NCBI GenBank assembly: GCA_002189035.1
Contig: NEEC01000016.1
Span: forward strand, 1,697,001 to 1,761,000
Source: Utricularia gibba
Taxonomy: Eukaryota > Streptophyta > Magnoliopsida > Lamiales > Lentibulariaceae
DNA: 64,000 bases
Direction of reading: 5' to 3'
Below, piece by piece: positions 13,410 to 23,040 of the stretch. The position numbers and the translations under genes were made by a program. Below the pieces are notes generated by a model that was given only the letters and a program-made list of their open reading frames with translations, searched no databases and was not told where the DNA came from. Within the stretch, counting starts at the first letter, position 1. Every line of letters begins with the position of its first letter.

Positions 13410-13894
13410 TGCCTTTTTATCTTGGGATGTCTGGTTGCTCGTTCCTTTATAAAAATAAAAACTTTTGTGAGTAAATTCACAATTGGCAGGATAATCAAAT
13501 GTCAGTTGAGAAATAGAAAGCAAATTCTTAATTAGTTCAGGAACATATAACACATTTTTTAAAGGCATAGTGGCATTATTTTGTTTCTGATTTGAAGTAC
13601 CAATGCCTATAATTGGTATAGAGATTTCGTCTCCAATTACAACTCCATCATTACTAGTCCACTCAGTTTCTACCTGTGTGTTGTTGATGGTGAGATTTGC
13701 GAGTGCATGTGCAAGCACGATTTCTTAAGGCATGACTTGAGGTCCTGTAATTGTTGTTGTTTCAGCTCAATACATCTTTTTTTTTATTATTCGAAACTCA
13801 GACGAGCACAAAACCCATTGTGACCACCCAAAATGTTTCAAGAGGCAAATGCTCTCTGTATACTTGATTAGAAACTAAAAATCTCATGGATCCG

Positions 13895-14309
13895 GTGATC
13901 ACACATGGGACTTGTGAACATGTGAATCCTTAACCGGCCTCGGTGATTTTTGTAGGGATGAAGCAAACTTGGAGATGTGTTGCGCAGGCTCGTGAGAATT
14001 ATGCTCCTGTACAGACAGCCATTTAGGAAAAACAAAATATATGAACTGTACAACGAGAATTATGCTCATATATGTAACTTGCTACTCACCTGGACCCATC
14101 GCCCACCGGAATGCATCGAAAGTGTAATTTGTTGGCAGTTGCCCAGAACAAATCACATGAACTGGCAGGCCTTTTATCTCATCTCGATCACTCCGTTCAG
14201 ACGAATCAAAACTAGCGTTAAGGCTCTTTCTCATACTGAAAACTGCGGCTCCTCAATCCCTGCCCTTTAAAAGGATCCTATCAGCATCTGCCTCCGATTT
14301 ACTCAATGG
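13895..14309 (-). pseudogene. Partial duplicate of the 3' end of AXR4
   Basis: Close copy of 17720-18170: the end of AXR4 exon 1, the whole 89-bp intron and the start of exon 2. Identical runs include CCGGCCTCGGTGATTTT, GGATGAAGCAAACTTGGAGA and CACTGAAAACTGCGGCTCC-type stretches. Two internal deletions (near 14121 and 14139) remove about 40 bases of coding sequence and break the frame. Because the intron is retained, this is a DNA-level duplication rather than a processed copy. It is 3.8 kb from its source, in the same orientation, between Copia2 and the GDSL gene. Confidence 0.85.
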
Positions 14310-15504
14310 ACTTATGAGGAACTACCTGGGCTACCAATGAGGACGACGTGTAAATAAATCCATCCAGAGAAAACCCACGTAAAATGCAGAACACGAGAAC
14401 AGCACACAGGGAAGCGTTCCAGAAATGGGCAAGGTTTCCAACAGTGAGAGGCGTGCCTAAGGCTGTTGGTCGGCCGCCGTCTACTTGGCGTTCTGGGAGT
14501 TGCCCTCTGAATCCGATGAAAGTCAAAAGGGCATCTATCTCCCTGTATCAATTTGGTGTTGACACAAATGCAACCCCGCAGCGCCATTTAATGCAATTCC
14601 CCCACCTCAAAGCAAGGAGACGAAAGAGGGAAGGAAACAAATCAACATAACACTGTGGTACCTCCTATCAAAATTGAAATTATTATTCGTATTCCAAATG
14701 GTCGGATTTTAGTATATCTTATTATTTGTTTTTAAATTAAATTCTCTAATAATATCATATTATAATTTTAATTCAAAAAAAGATATGATTCGTAATTTTT
14801 TGCAAGTATTTTTATTCAAAAATAGATAATTAATACACATAAATTTTTAAATCAGAAAAAATGTATAATGTAAAAAGAAAAAATTGTAATAACATCATAA
14901 ATTTCGATCAATATAAAAATTTTAATTATTAAATTTTAAAATTACAAAAAAATAATTTAAGTTATCAAAACCATTCAATATAAATCTAACCAGTTTTTAA
15001 AATATTTAAAAATAAGATAGAGTAAACTGTTACTGATCTAAAACTCAATAAAATTTCATATTAAAACTTTTTGAATTCATATATGAAGTTAGATAAATTG
15101 AATATTAACTCTGTTAGAGTTATATCACATTTGTGTATTGTATGATTTAGCGGGACGATGATTATATCAAGTTTGCTATGATTCAAAATGATAATGATTA
15201 TATCAAGTCTCGTATAATACACTATCATAAAAACATTAAGGTTAAAATCGATTAATTTTAGTAATATGAAGAATTAAATATGTAATCTTATATGTTTGAA
15301 GATAAATTATTTATAAAATAAATAAGTTAGTAATCTATAACATGATGATGTGTAGGAGACCCATAATACAGTCATATAATGGCTTTATTTCTTCATCGAC
15401 ACCCAGCCAACTATTACAAGGTTCTGGGATTGGCAATGATGGACATGAGTAACGGTAAGTTTATTCTAACATCATAATTCGTATGAGAAATTCGGCCCCG
15501 GGGC
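14310..15504. other. Spacer with no recognised gene
   Basis: 14310-14650 is moderately GC-rich with open frames on both strands (minus 14587-14312 and plus 14384-14650) that match nothing I recognise; it adjoins the AXR4 duplicate and could be another captured fragment. 14651-15480 is strongly AT-rich (runs such as AAATTTTTAAATCAG) with no coding signal and probably includes the 3' flank of the GDSL gene. Confidence 0.5.
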
Positions 15505-17097
15505 TCAGGCAAGAGCTAGAGCAGAAAGGTTGTAGGGGGAAGCAAAAACCGGAGAAGATGTGGTGCAAGAAACATACGCCACCACCTGATTCAGTTGTTG
15601 AGTGGGATGGAAGTTGTCGTAGAAGATGTATTTGGTTCTATCGGGGCAAGGGGAGACTGCTGAGTTTTTAGCACATTGCCCTACTGCAGCCGCTGTAGAT
15701 TCCGTTGATTCCGATACCGCGCAACAGGGGGCGTTCGTGACAGTGAAACCTGTATCCCATTGGATTAGAACAACACAGTGTAACTGAAAAGTACAAGCTT
15801 TTATTTTTTACCTAGATCTGCAGGATTTCCGGAAGCAGAAATGGCGAAAGCGTCGATGTAAGTGAACTTAGTGCCAATCAAGAGCGTACTGAGCTGAGTG
15901 AGCAGTGCTTTGAGCTTTTTGTTGAAGAGGGACACTGCGGAGTTAATGAAATCGACGCATGGAGATCCGTTGGTGGGAGGATACAATTCTAGCTCCTGCG
16001 GTATGCACCCAATCAAACCCACGTTGAAAACCGCGATCTTCCTGGCTCCCAAAGCGTAAAGGGCCTGCATACCCATGACCGATATCATACGTAAAACCCA
16101 AATTCAGAACGAAGATAGAGATTGAGGAACTAGCCTTGAGTTGACTACAGTATTTGATGATCAAGGCTCTTGCAAAGACGCTAGGTGTGCATACCGATCT
16201 CGAGAGGCTGTTGTTAAGATAATAGTTGTTGATGTAATCGTTGCTGCCGATGTTGATTATGTATAAGCACTGCTGCAGGCTCTGAAGACTCAAGCCCGTG
16301 GAGGGTATTGTTAACGCATGATGGATCAACTGCCGGTCCATTGAAAACCTATCTCCCTGCACCATCAGAATAGAAAGCTTTCTGCTCTTGCAATGATCAA
16401 GCATACAGACATAGGTTCAAAGCACTTATGCTTTTCAGGTTCTTACTAAGTTAGATCCCGAATCCTCGAGGATCCCGGCGCCTCCCGACGCATAGTTGAC
16501 GCCCTTTGAGGCGGTGCCCGGGTTGCCAGCCATGGATGCCCAGGAAGGAATAGAGGTCTGATATCCAAGAAATTGAGCTACACGAAGAAAAAAGGCATTC
16601 ACAACAGTGTAACGATGATCGGTGTGTGAAATTTGTGGTGAATGAAGATGAGGTCTTCGGATCTGGATTACAACAGACAAGTTTCTTTTTTTCTTGCATC
16701 AACCTGCGGCAAACCTCGTTGTCGGGGAAACATGTGTACTGATCGGGATCTCAGAAACTTCCCATTTCATAATAAATCTATTATCTGTCTTTTTAGATTT
16801 TCAAAATTTGGAATCAATGTGTCGTTTAGAACCTATGTAATCGGGGATGTTCTTCCCGTTGGAGAATCTTCCGGTGGGGGTGTTGCCGTCGCCGTAGTCG
16901 ATCCCGTAGGGAGGATAGTTGGCCTTAGCCTTGGTGAGCAGGTCGTTGTTGTTGCCGTTATCGAACTGGGAGTCCCCGAAGAAGAAGAGACAGGGGACCT
17001 GTGGATCGCCCCGAACCAAGAACTTCGGCTGCATAGCGATGCAGAGCAGCATGGCTATCGCCATACGCACACACAGCTTCGCAGCATCACCCGCCAT
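15505..17097 (-). CDS. GDSL esterase/lipase, five exons, 371 aa
   Basis: Secreted SGNH hydrolase, of the family that cleaves acyl or ester bonds in lipids and cell-wall polymers. Exons: 17097-16833, 16577-16447, 16356-16135, 16064-15812, 15749-15505; phases agree and the 1116-bp CDS is open. A hydrophobic N-terminus (MAIAMLLCIAM) suggests a signal peptide, followed by block I FFFGDSQFDNGNNND, a block III-like NIGSNDYINNY, LGARKIAVFNVGLIGC, and block V FYDNFHPTQQLN with the catalytic Asp and His. Length fits the family. Block I reads GDSQ instead of GDSL, but the catalytic Ser is kept. Intron 3 (16134-16065) starts with GC (CTCAAG then GCTAGT) and ends AG. A tandem neighbour of AXR4 on the same strand. 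Closest relatives are probably the At1g29670-like group. Confidence 0.88.
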
Positions 17098-17130
17098 CTT
17101 CTGCTCCTTCCATCACTCACAGTTGACGAT

Positions 17131-17143
17131 ACTATATATAACC
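17131..17143 (-). promoter_or_regulatory. TATA box of the GDSL gene
   Basis: Minus-strand GGTTATATATAGT lies about 35-45 bases upstream of the ATG at 17097. This implies a very short 5' UTR. No other elements were identified. Confidence 0.5.
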
Positions 17144-17622
17144 AGCAATGCTGCAGTAGGGTTGGGAGTTCCTGAATGATACACAACGAAATTCAATACC
17201 TTTTGGTGGACTGGGAACAGAGAATGTGTCCCGCATGCTTGATTATGGACATGGAGATTCCCCTTCTACCAAGGCAAGAAGAAACGTTGACATGCATGCT
17301 ATGGCTCATGTGTGTGTGACTTTGTGCATGGTACAGAATAAAAAAATGGTACAAACGGATCTGCATAGGGGTCGAATTTAGAAGTTTGTACAAATACGAG
17401 CAAAAAACGTGCCCACCGTTAGCGTGTTGTTTTGAGAGCCAAGGAACTGGTTTCACAGTTCAAGGGACAGGATTAAAAACAGAAGGATATGGAGGATGGA
17501 CCATGGGTGTCCCGGACAGTCCTGGAACTCTACGCAAGCAGCCTTGGATCTCAAAATCCATAGGTTTTCAGTTGAGTTTAATGAGGTACCTGGTCTGAAA
17601 ACAGAGGTGATGGAGGATGAAG

Positions 17623-19100
17623 TCACAGGCTCCAGCCCTGTCTGAGACCGTATGCATGTGCGTACCCAGGGTCGTCGTAATGACCATCAGTGCCGTACTC
17701 TAGGCGCTCTCCCACCGTTGAGGACTTGTGCTCATGGGAATCCATAACCGGCCTCGGTGATTTTGGTAGGGATGAAGCAAACTTGGAGATGTGTTGCGCT
17801 AGCTCTTGAGAATTATGCTCCTGTACAGAGCCATTTAAGAAAAACAAAATTTAGGAACTGAGCAATGAGAATCAGTGTTTTATGCACATATATGTAACTT
17901 GCTACTCACCTGGACCCATCGCCCACCGGAATGCATTGAAAGTGAAGCCTGAGGGAGGGTAGAGGTAATTTGTTGGCAGTCGGAACTCCATTTATCCGAC
18001 CACTGCCCAGAACAAATCACATGAACTGGCAGGCCTTTTATCTCATCTCGATCACTCCATTCAGACAAATCAAAACTAGCGTTAAGGCTCTTTCTCATAC
18101 TGAAAACTGCGGCTCCCCAATCGCTGCCCTTTAAAAGGACCCTATGAGCATCTGCCTCCGATTTACTCACTGAATTCATACAGCATGATGCAAGTACCCG
18201 TTGGAACAGCACCGTAAATTCCATAGAAAACTCCCTCACCACAGGTATTTGAAATAGGGTAAGGGGAAAAGCTGTCGCACTTGGCACACTGTCTAAAAGA
18301 AACAAACTTCTGATGGATCCACGGCTTTCTAAGATCCAATTTGCTGTCATTGCCAATGCTGAATCATGCAACACTAAATCCACAGGTCCTAGACCCAAAG
18401 CATCAACTACTTGCCCCAAAATGTTGCCCATTTCTTCACCTCCCAAATCGATGGGCTTAATGCTCTCTTTCTTCTGAGGCTGCTCCTTAATTTCCTCAAA
18501 ATTCACATATCCTTGTTCCACAAGCTGATCGAATCCCCAAAATAATCCCTTAGTCTTGATATCCTCAATGACCCCCCACAATCTCCTCAAAGGGCTACTG
18601 TATCCCCCACTTTCCTCAACCACAACATAAGATCTATCAGAAAATCCGGAACCGGGTAAATCAACAGCCACGACGTGAACATTCATTTGAGCAAGGTATT
18701 TAACAATGTCACGGAAAGAGAAGGAACTGCAGCCCATACCATGTATAATCAGGACGCGGCTTTCCGAGTCGTAAGGGCCTTGCTGGAGACAAAAGATCCC
18801 AACTTCCTGTTGACTTTGGGCCATATGGACCTTGATCGTGCGGCCATTTGAGTAGTGATCTCGCACTTCATCGGGAAGATTAAGGAACCATGTCTTGGGG
18901 TCTCGCGGTGTGATGACACGGAGGAGTACGGCGGCAAATGTGATAAAGAAAACGATGAGAGCGAGGTAGAACCACCAACGAAACGCTCTCGCCGTGGCCG
19001 GTCCCGGTTTGCTTGTAGACTCCGATTCAATTCTCGATTCCGGGTTACTCTCGTCATGAAGCGGCGTCGAGCACTCTGAGCTCTCTCTCCCAGCAGCCAT
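17623..19100 (-). CDS. AXR4: AXR4, alpha/beta-hydrolase-fold accessory protein for AUX1 trafficking, 462 aa
   Basis: Endoplasmic-reticulum protein which in Arabidopsis is needed for polar localisation of the auxin influx carrier AUX1. Exons 19100-17910 and 17820-17623, joined at GTCCAG|GTGAGT and TACAG|GAGC. I chose the ATG at 19100; the frame extends to 19142 but only with a TTG. Features: acidic cytosolic N-terminus, one membrane segment (FYLALIVFFITFAAVLL, about residues 44-60), then HYSNGRTIKV, VLIIHGMGCSSFSFRDIV, VVAVDLPGSGFSD, LGQVVDALGLGPVDLVLHDSAL, DAHRVLLKGSDWGAAV, HSGGRWVQ, and a tail ending YAHAYGLRQGWSL, matching the family's His/Tyr-rich end. Arabidopsis AXR4 is of similar length. 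The nucleophile-elbow position reads HDSAL. Intact here; a broken 3' copy lies at 13895-14309. Divergent from the P450 gene. Confidence 0.93.
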
Positions 19101-19686
19101 GACACTGGAATGGCAGAGAGTGGAAAACTCCGACCACGCCAAGAATCAAAGTTGGTCGGTAAGCAGCAAAGTGAAGCTCAACAGTGCAGCCGAAATAGCA
19201 CCGTGATTAGGTCAAATCGGTAGGCCGAGCTAACAAACGACGACGTATAACTTTTCAATAATTTATTATATTGTTTTCCAGAAAAAGCCACGTCATCAAC
19301 CCATCCATTGGTACGGAACCAGTCAACCTTTTTTTTCCTCATTTAATTCAAAACGTCGGCGAAAAGCAGATGTCGGCCCACCAAACACCACCGAATCCCC
19401 GAACTTCAGATTTCGGACAAATTAATTAAAGTTAAAATTTTACCCTAAGAATAGTAAAAACAAAAAGTCTATAAATGACAACGAGACACACAAAGTGGAC
19501 AAGTATTTCCTGTCCGTGCAGGAGAGGTGAAACCCCCTTCCCTGCCTGACACACCGCATGCGTCCACGTGATACAAAACTCAGTTCAACTCTTCCTGGTC
19601 AGACATTTGAACTCCCTCCTTTTCTGCTCTATATAAACAAGCCACCGCAGTAGCGCCCCAAAATTCTGCTGTCCTGTGCTGTGCTG
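19101..19686. promoter_or_regulatory. Shared divergent intergenic region between AXR4 and the CYP94-type gene
   Basis: About 586 bases separate the AXR4 ATG (minus) and the P450 ATG (plus). On the plus side CTATATAAAC at 19629-19638 is a TATA box about 50 bases before the P450 ATG. 19160-19330 shows no clear TATA for AXR4, as is common for broadly expressed genes. Confidence 0.5.
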
Positions 19687-21224
19687 ATGCAGTTCTTCTG
19701 CCTTTTCCTCCTCTTCCTTCCTTCTGCGATTCTAATCGCCCCGGGGATTTTATGGCGCTCTGGGGTTTCGTTTCCAGAATTCGTTGCCAGCTTTCTTTCA
19801 ACAAGAACCGCCGCCGCCTCCTCGCATGGTACACCGAGTTGCTGTCGGAGTCGCCGTCGATGACGTTCGTCCTCCACCGCCTCGGGGCTCCGAGGACGGT
19901 GGTCACAGCCAACCCGGAGAACGTGGAGTACATACTGAAGACCAACTTCGACAACTTTCCAAAGGGCGAGTCCTTCACTGAGCTGCTCGGAGATTTTCTG
20001 GGGCATGGGATCTTCAACGTGGACGGTGAGATGTGGAGGATCCAGCGCAAGATAGCCAGCTACGCCTTCAGCGCCAAGTGTGTAAGAGAATACCTGGAAC
20101 ACGTTCTCGTAGAAGAAGTGGAAGACCGACTGATTCCTGTTCTCGGAGAAGCTGCTGATAATGGACAAGTCATAGACATGCAAGAGGTTATACTTCCTGC
20201 CATGTTATATAATTATTTTTTTTCTAATTCTGAAAAATATATTATTAATTAATATTTATTTATGTGCCTTAGGTTTTGAAGAGATTTGGTTTCGATGCTA
20301 TCTGCAAAGAGACGCTAGGGATGGACCCATTGTGTCTGCAACTTTCAGAGCCACCGCCGCGGATCGTGTCCGCACTCGACGCCGCGTCGGCGATCTCCGC
20401 GATGCGGGGCGCGTCGTGTGGCATGTGGAAGGTGAAGAGAGCATTGAACGTGGGAAGGAGAGGGAGCTGAAAGAAGCTATCGGGATAGTGCATGAGTACG
20501 TTGAATGGATCCTGGAGAAAAAGAAGGAAACGATGGAGAAAGGGGATGCCGGCGATTTGCTTTCGAGGTTTCTGAAATCTGGGCTTCCAGATGGGTCGTG
20601 AGAGATATGGTGATAAGTTTTCTCATGGCCGGGAGGGACACCACCTCTGCCGCCATGACGTGGCTGTTCTGGCTGCTGACGGCCAATCGGGAGATCGAGA
20701 AACGGGTCATTGATGAAGTGTCCGCTGCGGGTGCGGCGGAGATGAGGTTCGATGATCTCCGCAAGATGAACCTCCTGAAGGCGTGTTTGTACGAAACGAT
20801 GAGGCTCTATCCTCCGGTGGTATGGGACTCGAAACATGCGGCCGAGCACGACGTATTGCCCGACGGTACGGTGGTTAGTAAGGGTGATAGAGTGACGTAC
20901 TTCCAGTACGGAATGGGAAGGATGGAGAAGCTCTGGGGAAAAAATCGGATGGATTTTTTTCCCGATCGGTGGTTGGACGAGAAGGGAAGTTTTCAAATGG
21001 GGAGTCCATTTAAGCTTCCGTGTTTTCAGGCCGGCCGGAGGGAGTGCCTTGGTAAGGAAGTGGCGTTGATTCAGATGATATTCGTCGTTTCCTCCGTCCT
21101 CCGCTGCTTCGAACTCGTCCCTGTATCCCCAGGAACGCCTGTCCTGGTGCCGATGCTGACGGCCACCATGGCCGGCGGGTTCAAAGTCCGCGTCCGGCGG
21201 AGAATGATCAAGAGCAGTGAATAA
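19687..21224 (+). pseudogene. CYP94-type cytochrome P450, frameshifted
   Basis: Fatty-acid omega-hydroxylase-like P450 of the CYP86 clan; CYP94 enzymes hydroxylate fatty acids and jasmonoyl-isoleucine at the ER. The membrane anchor MQFFCLFLLFLPSAILIA is in another frame from the next part (frameshift near 19790), NRRRLLAWYTELL...NFDNFPKGESFTELL (to 20186). An 86-bp GT-AG intron (20187-20272) follows; CYP94 genes are usually intronless. Then VLKRFGFDAICKETLGMDP, frameshift near 20450, ERELKEAIGIVHEYV, frameshift near 20600, the I-helix AGRDTTSA, ExxR as YETMRLYPP, and the heme loop FQAGRRECLGKE with its Cys. All key motifs survive but at least three frame changes break the protein. Either a recent pseudogene or assembly indels. 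A TATA box is present upstream. Confidence 0.85.
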
Positions 21225-23040
21225 ATGTACTTTAATTTTTTTTTTTGTGTGAAGCACACTGTAACGCCTTTCCTTATGATTAATATACTAATTTTTTATT
21301 CCATAAATCAAATTTTATTTTATGATAATTAATTTTTAAAAATCACTTTATTTTTATAAGAAGCTATCTCAATAATAATTATTTGTTGAGAATTGATCCT
21401 AAAATTAAAATTATAATTGTATCTTTTTTATAAATAATTATAATTAATATTATCATTAATAGTTTAATTACTTTAATTTTTAAATTATAAATTTAATATA
21501 AATATATTAAAATAAAGTAATAACATAAATTATATTTGAAAATATACAATCTTTTTGTAATATAAATAGTATATAAAAATATTTTTAAATTATAAATTTA
21601 TAAATTATTAATAAATATAGATAAATATATCATTTAATTATTAAAATCATTTCTTATTTTTGATATTTTAAATATGAATTTATTCTATAATAATTATTTA
21701 AAAAAAAAATTCAAACATATATCAATTTTATTTTATCAACATTCAATTCTGGATTGATTTTACATACGTAGCATAAATCTAATCACATAAAAAAAGGTTT
21801 TATTCTAAACATGGAAAATTCGCAATTAAAAATAGTGATGGTGGGTCCCATGGGAACCATCCATTCCAATAGCAATAGCACTCACCGCATTTTATATTTA
21901 TTATTAAATTAAAGGCGACTCGACTCCTACGTATGTCGGTTGTCAATGACCGACTACTTCCCGCGGGGACCACAGCTCTCCTGGAAAAAGAAATGCCACC
22001 CACCGCGTACCTGGTCCAAATCGATTTTAGCGTGGAAGATTTGTATCCATTCATTAATATTTGGTCACCCACTTTAATAATAACATGCAGTTTGAATGAT
22101 ATATGTTTGATTGATACATTAAGTTAAAATAAAATATAGAAATATCAATCAAATTATGAAATATATCCAAATTGGATTAATTATTCTAAAATTAGAAATA
22201 CCAAATCTAAATATCAACAAACTTAATATTTAATACACTAAGTGATTAAATAACAGCAACTACAAAGGTTGAACACACAGTCAACACCTAGTTTTAGTTA
22301 TTCCGGCCAGAGCCCGCTCGTGCTTCAATGAATATTCAACGCTTGACTTTTATCTTTGACTAATCAAGTAGTAGTTTAACAAGGGAATATAGAATTGAAA
22401 ATAATGATACTCTTTTGGAATAGGAGGATCATAAAAATTAAAATAAATAATATTAGTCAATAAATACATTATATTAATAATATTATACACTATTAGTAAT
22501 ATCACTTTGTGGATCACGTCACCAAAGATAGTGCTTTAGAAATGCATGTTACAGAGCACCATCGCTCCGATATAGCGCACGCGCCTCGCTGCTCCTCCCC
22601 TCTCATTCCGGATGGCATCTCGGTGGCTCACTGCGTCCTCCTATTACCTTCTTCCTATATATACCCTCCATCATATTTAATATCCTGCATATTCAAAATT
22701 TTGATCAAAAAACATTTTGATTACAAAGCTGAGATTGTTAAATTTTCATATATTTTTTTATATTCATAAATTTTGATATTTAAATTTTTTATTACAGTAG
22801 AATAATTAGGTTAGTTATTTAATTTTTTTCTTGTGTAATTAATTATTTTTTTTATTAATTTGTCATAATTTTTTTATTGCATATATGATACTTATAAATT
22901 TGTTTTCAATTTTTTATACATTGACGTAAGATTTTTTATGAATAATATGTTTTTATTATTTTTAATTATAGACTAATATATTTAATTTATTAATTTATTA
23001 TACTATTTGTTATTAAATATGTAATGTTTTTTTTTGTAGA
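21225..23040. other. AT-rich intergenic spacer
   Basis: 21260-21760 and 22670-23030 are very AT-rich with A/T homopolymers. 21830-22060 and 22500-22680 are more balanced; the latter includes TATATATACC at 22659, a promoter-like TATA box without a recognised downstream gene. No coding region is supported. The left end of the Mutator-like element is probably within 22.7-23.04 kb, but I could not identify its terminal inverted repeat. Confidence 0.5.

Larger units (their letters stand above)
8625..13850 (-). mobile_element. Degenerate Ty1/Copia element (Copia2), split by two solo LTRs
   Basis: Minus-strand Copia pol in three blocks: protease region (13740-13410, NVLYVPELIKNLLSISQLT), integrase (11829-11108: AGFRYYACLVDAYSRFMCFF, MRVFGAKCFPYLWDTKKNMF), and reverse transcriptase (10330-8625: [18 protein letters not shown]-like near 9030, LYGLKQAAWAWF near 8900, YFDDIIIS near 8775). 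No LTRs or primer sites were found; it is truncated at both ends. Excising each solo LTR together with one target copy restores continuous pol reading, so the LTRs inserted into an already resident Copia. It cuts into the G1 LTR near 8620, so it may have inserted there. Confidence 0.85.

Noticed and set aside
14312-14650. Gene at 14312-14650
   Set aside because: Open frames on both strands but no recognised domain, start context or splice pattern; left as unassigned sequence.
15483-15671. Plus-strand ORF over GDSL exon 5
   Set aside because: Shadow of the minus-strand exon, which carries the family block V motif.
18749-19105. ORFs overlapping the AXR4 N-terminal part
   Set aside because: Shadows in other frames of the AXR4 coding exon.
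19100-19142. Longer AXR4 N-terminus
   Set aside because: The upstream extension would begin with TTG; the first ATG is at 19100 and gives a normal AXR4 length.
20298-21257. 319-residue minus-strand ORF over the P450
   Set aside because: Antisense of a clear P450 coding sequence; no homology of its own.
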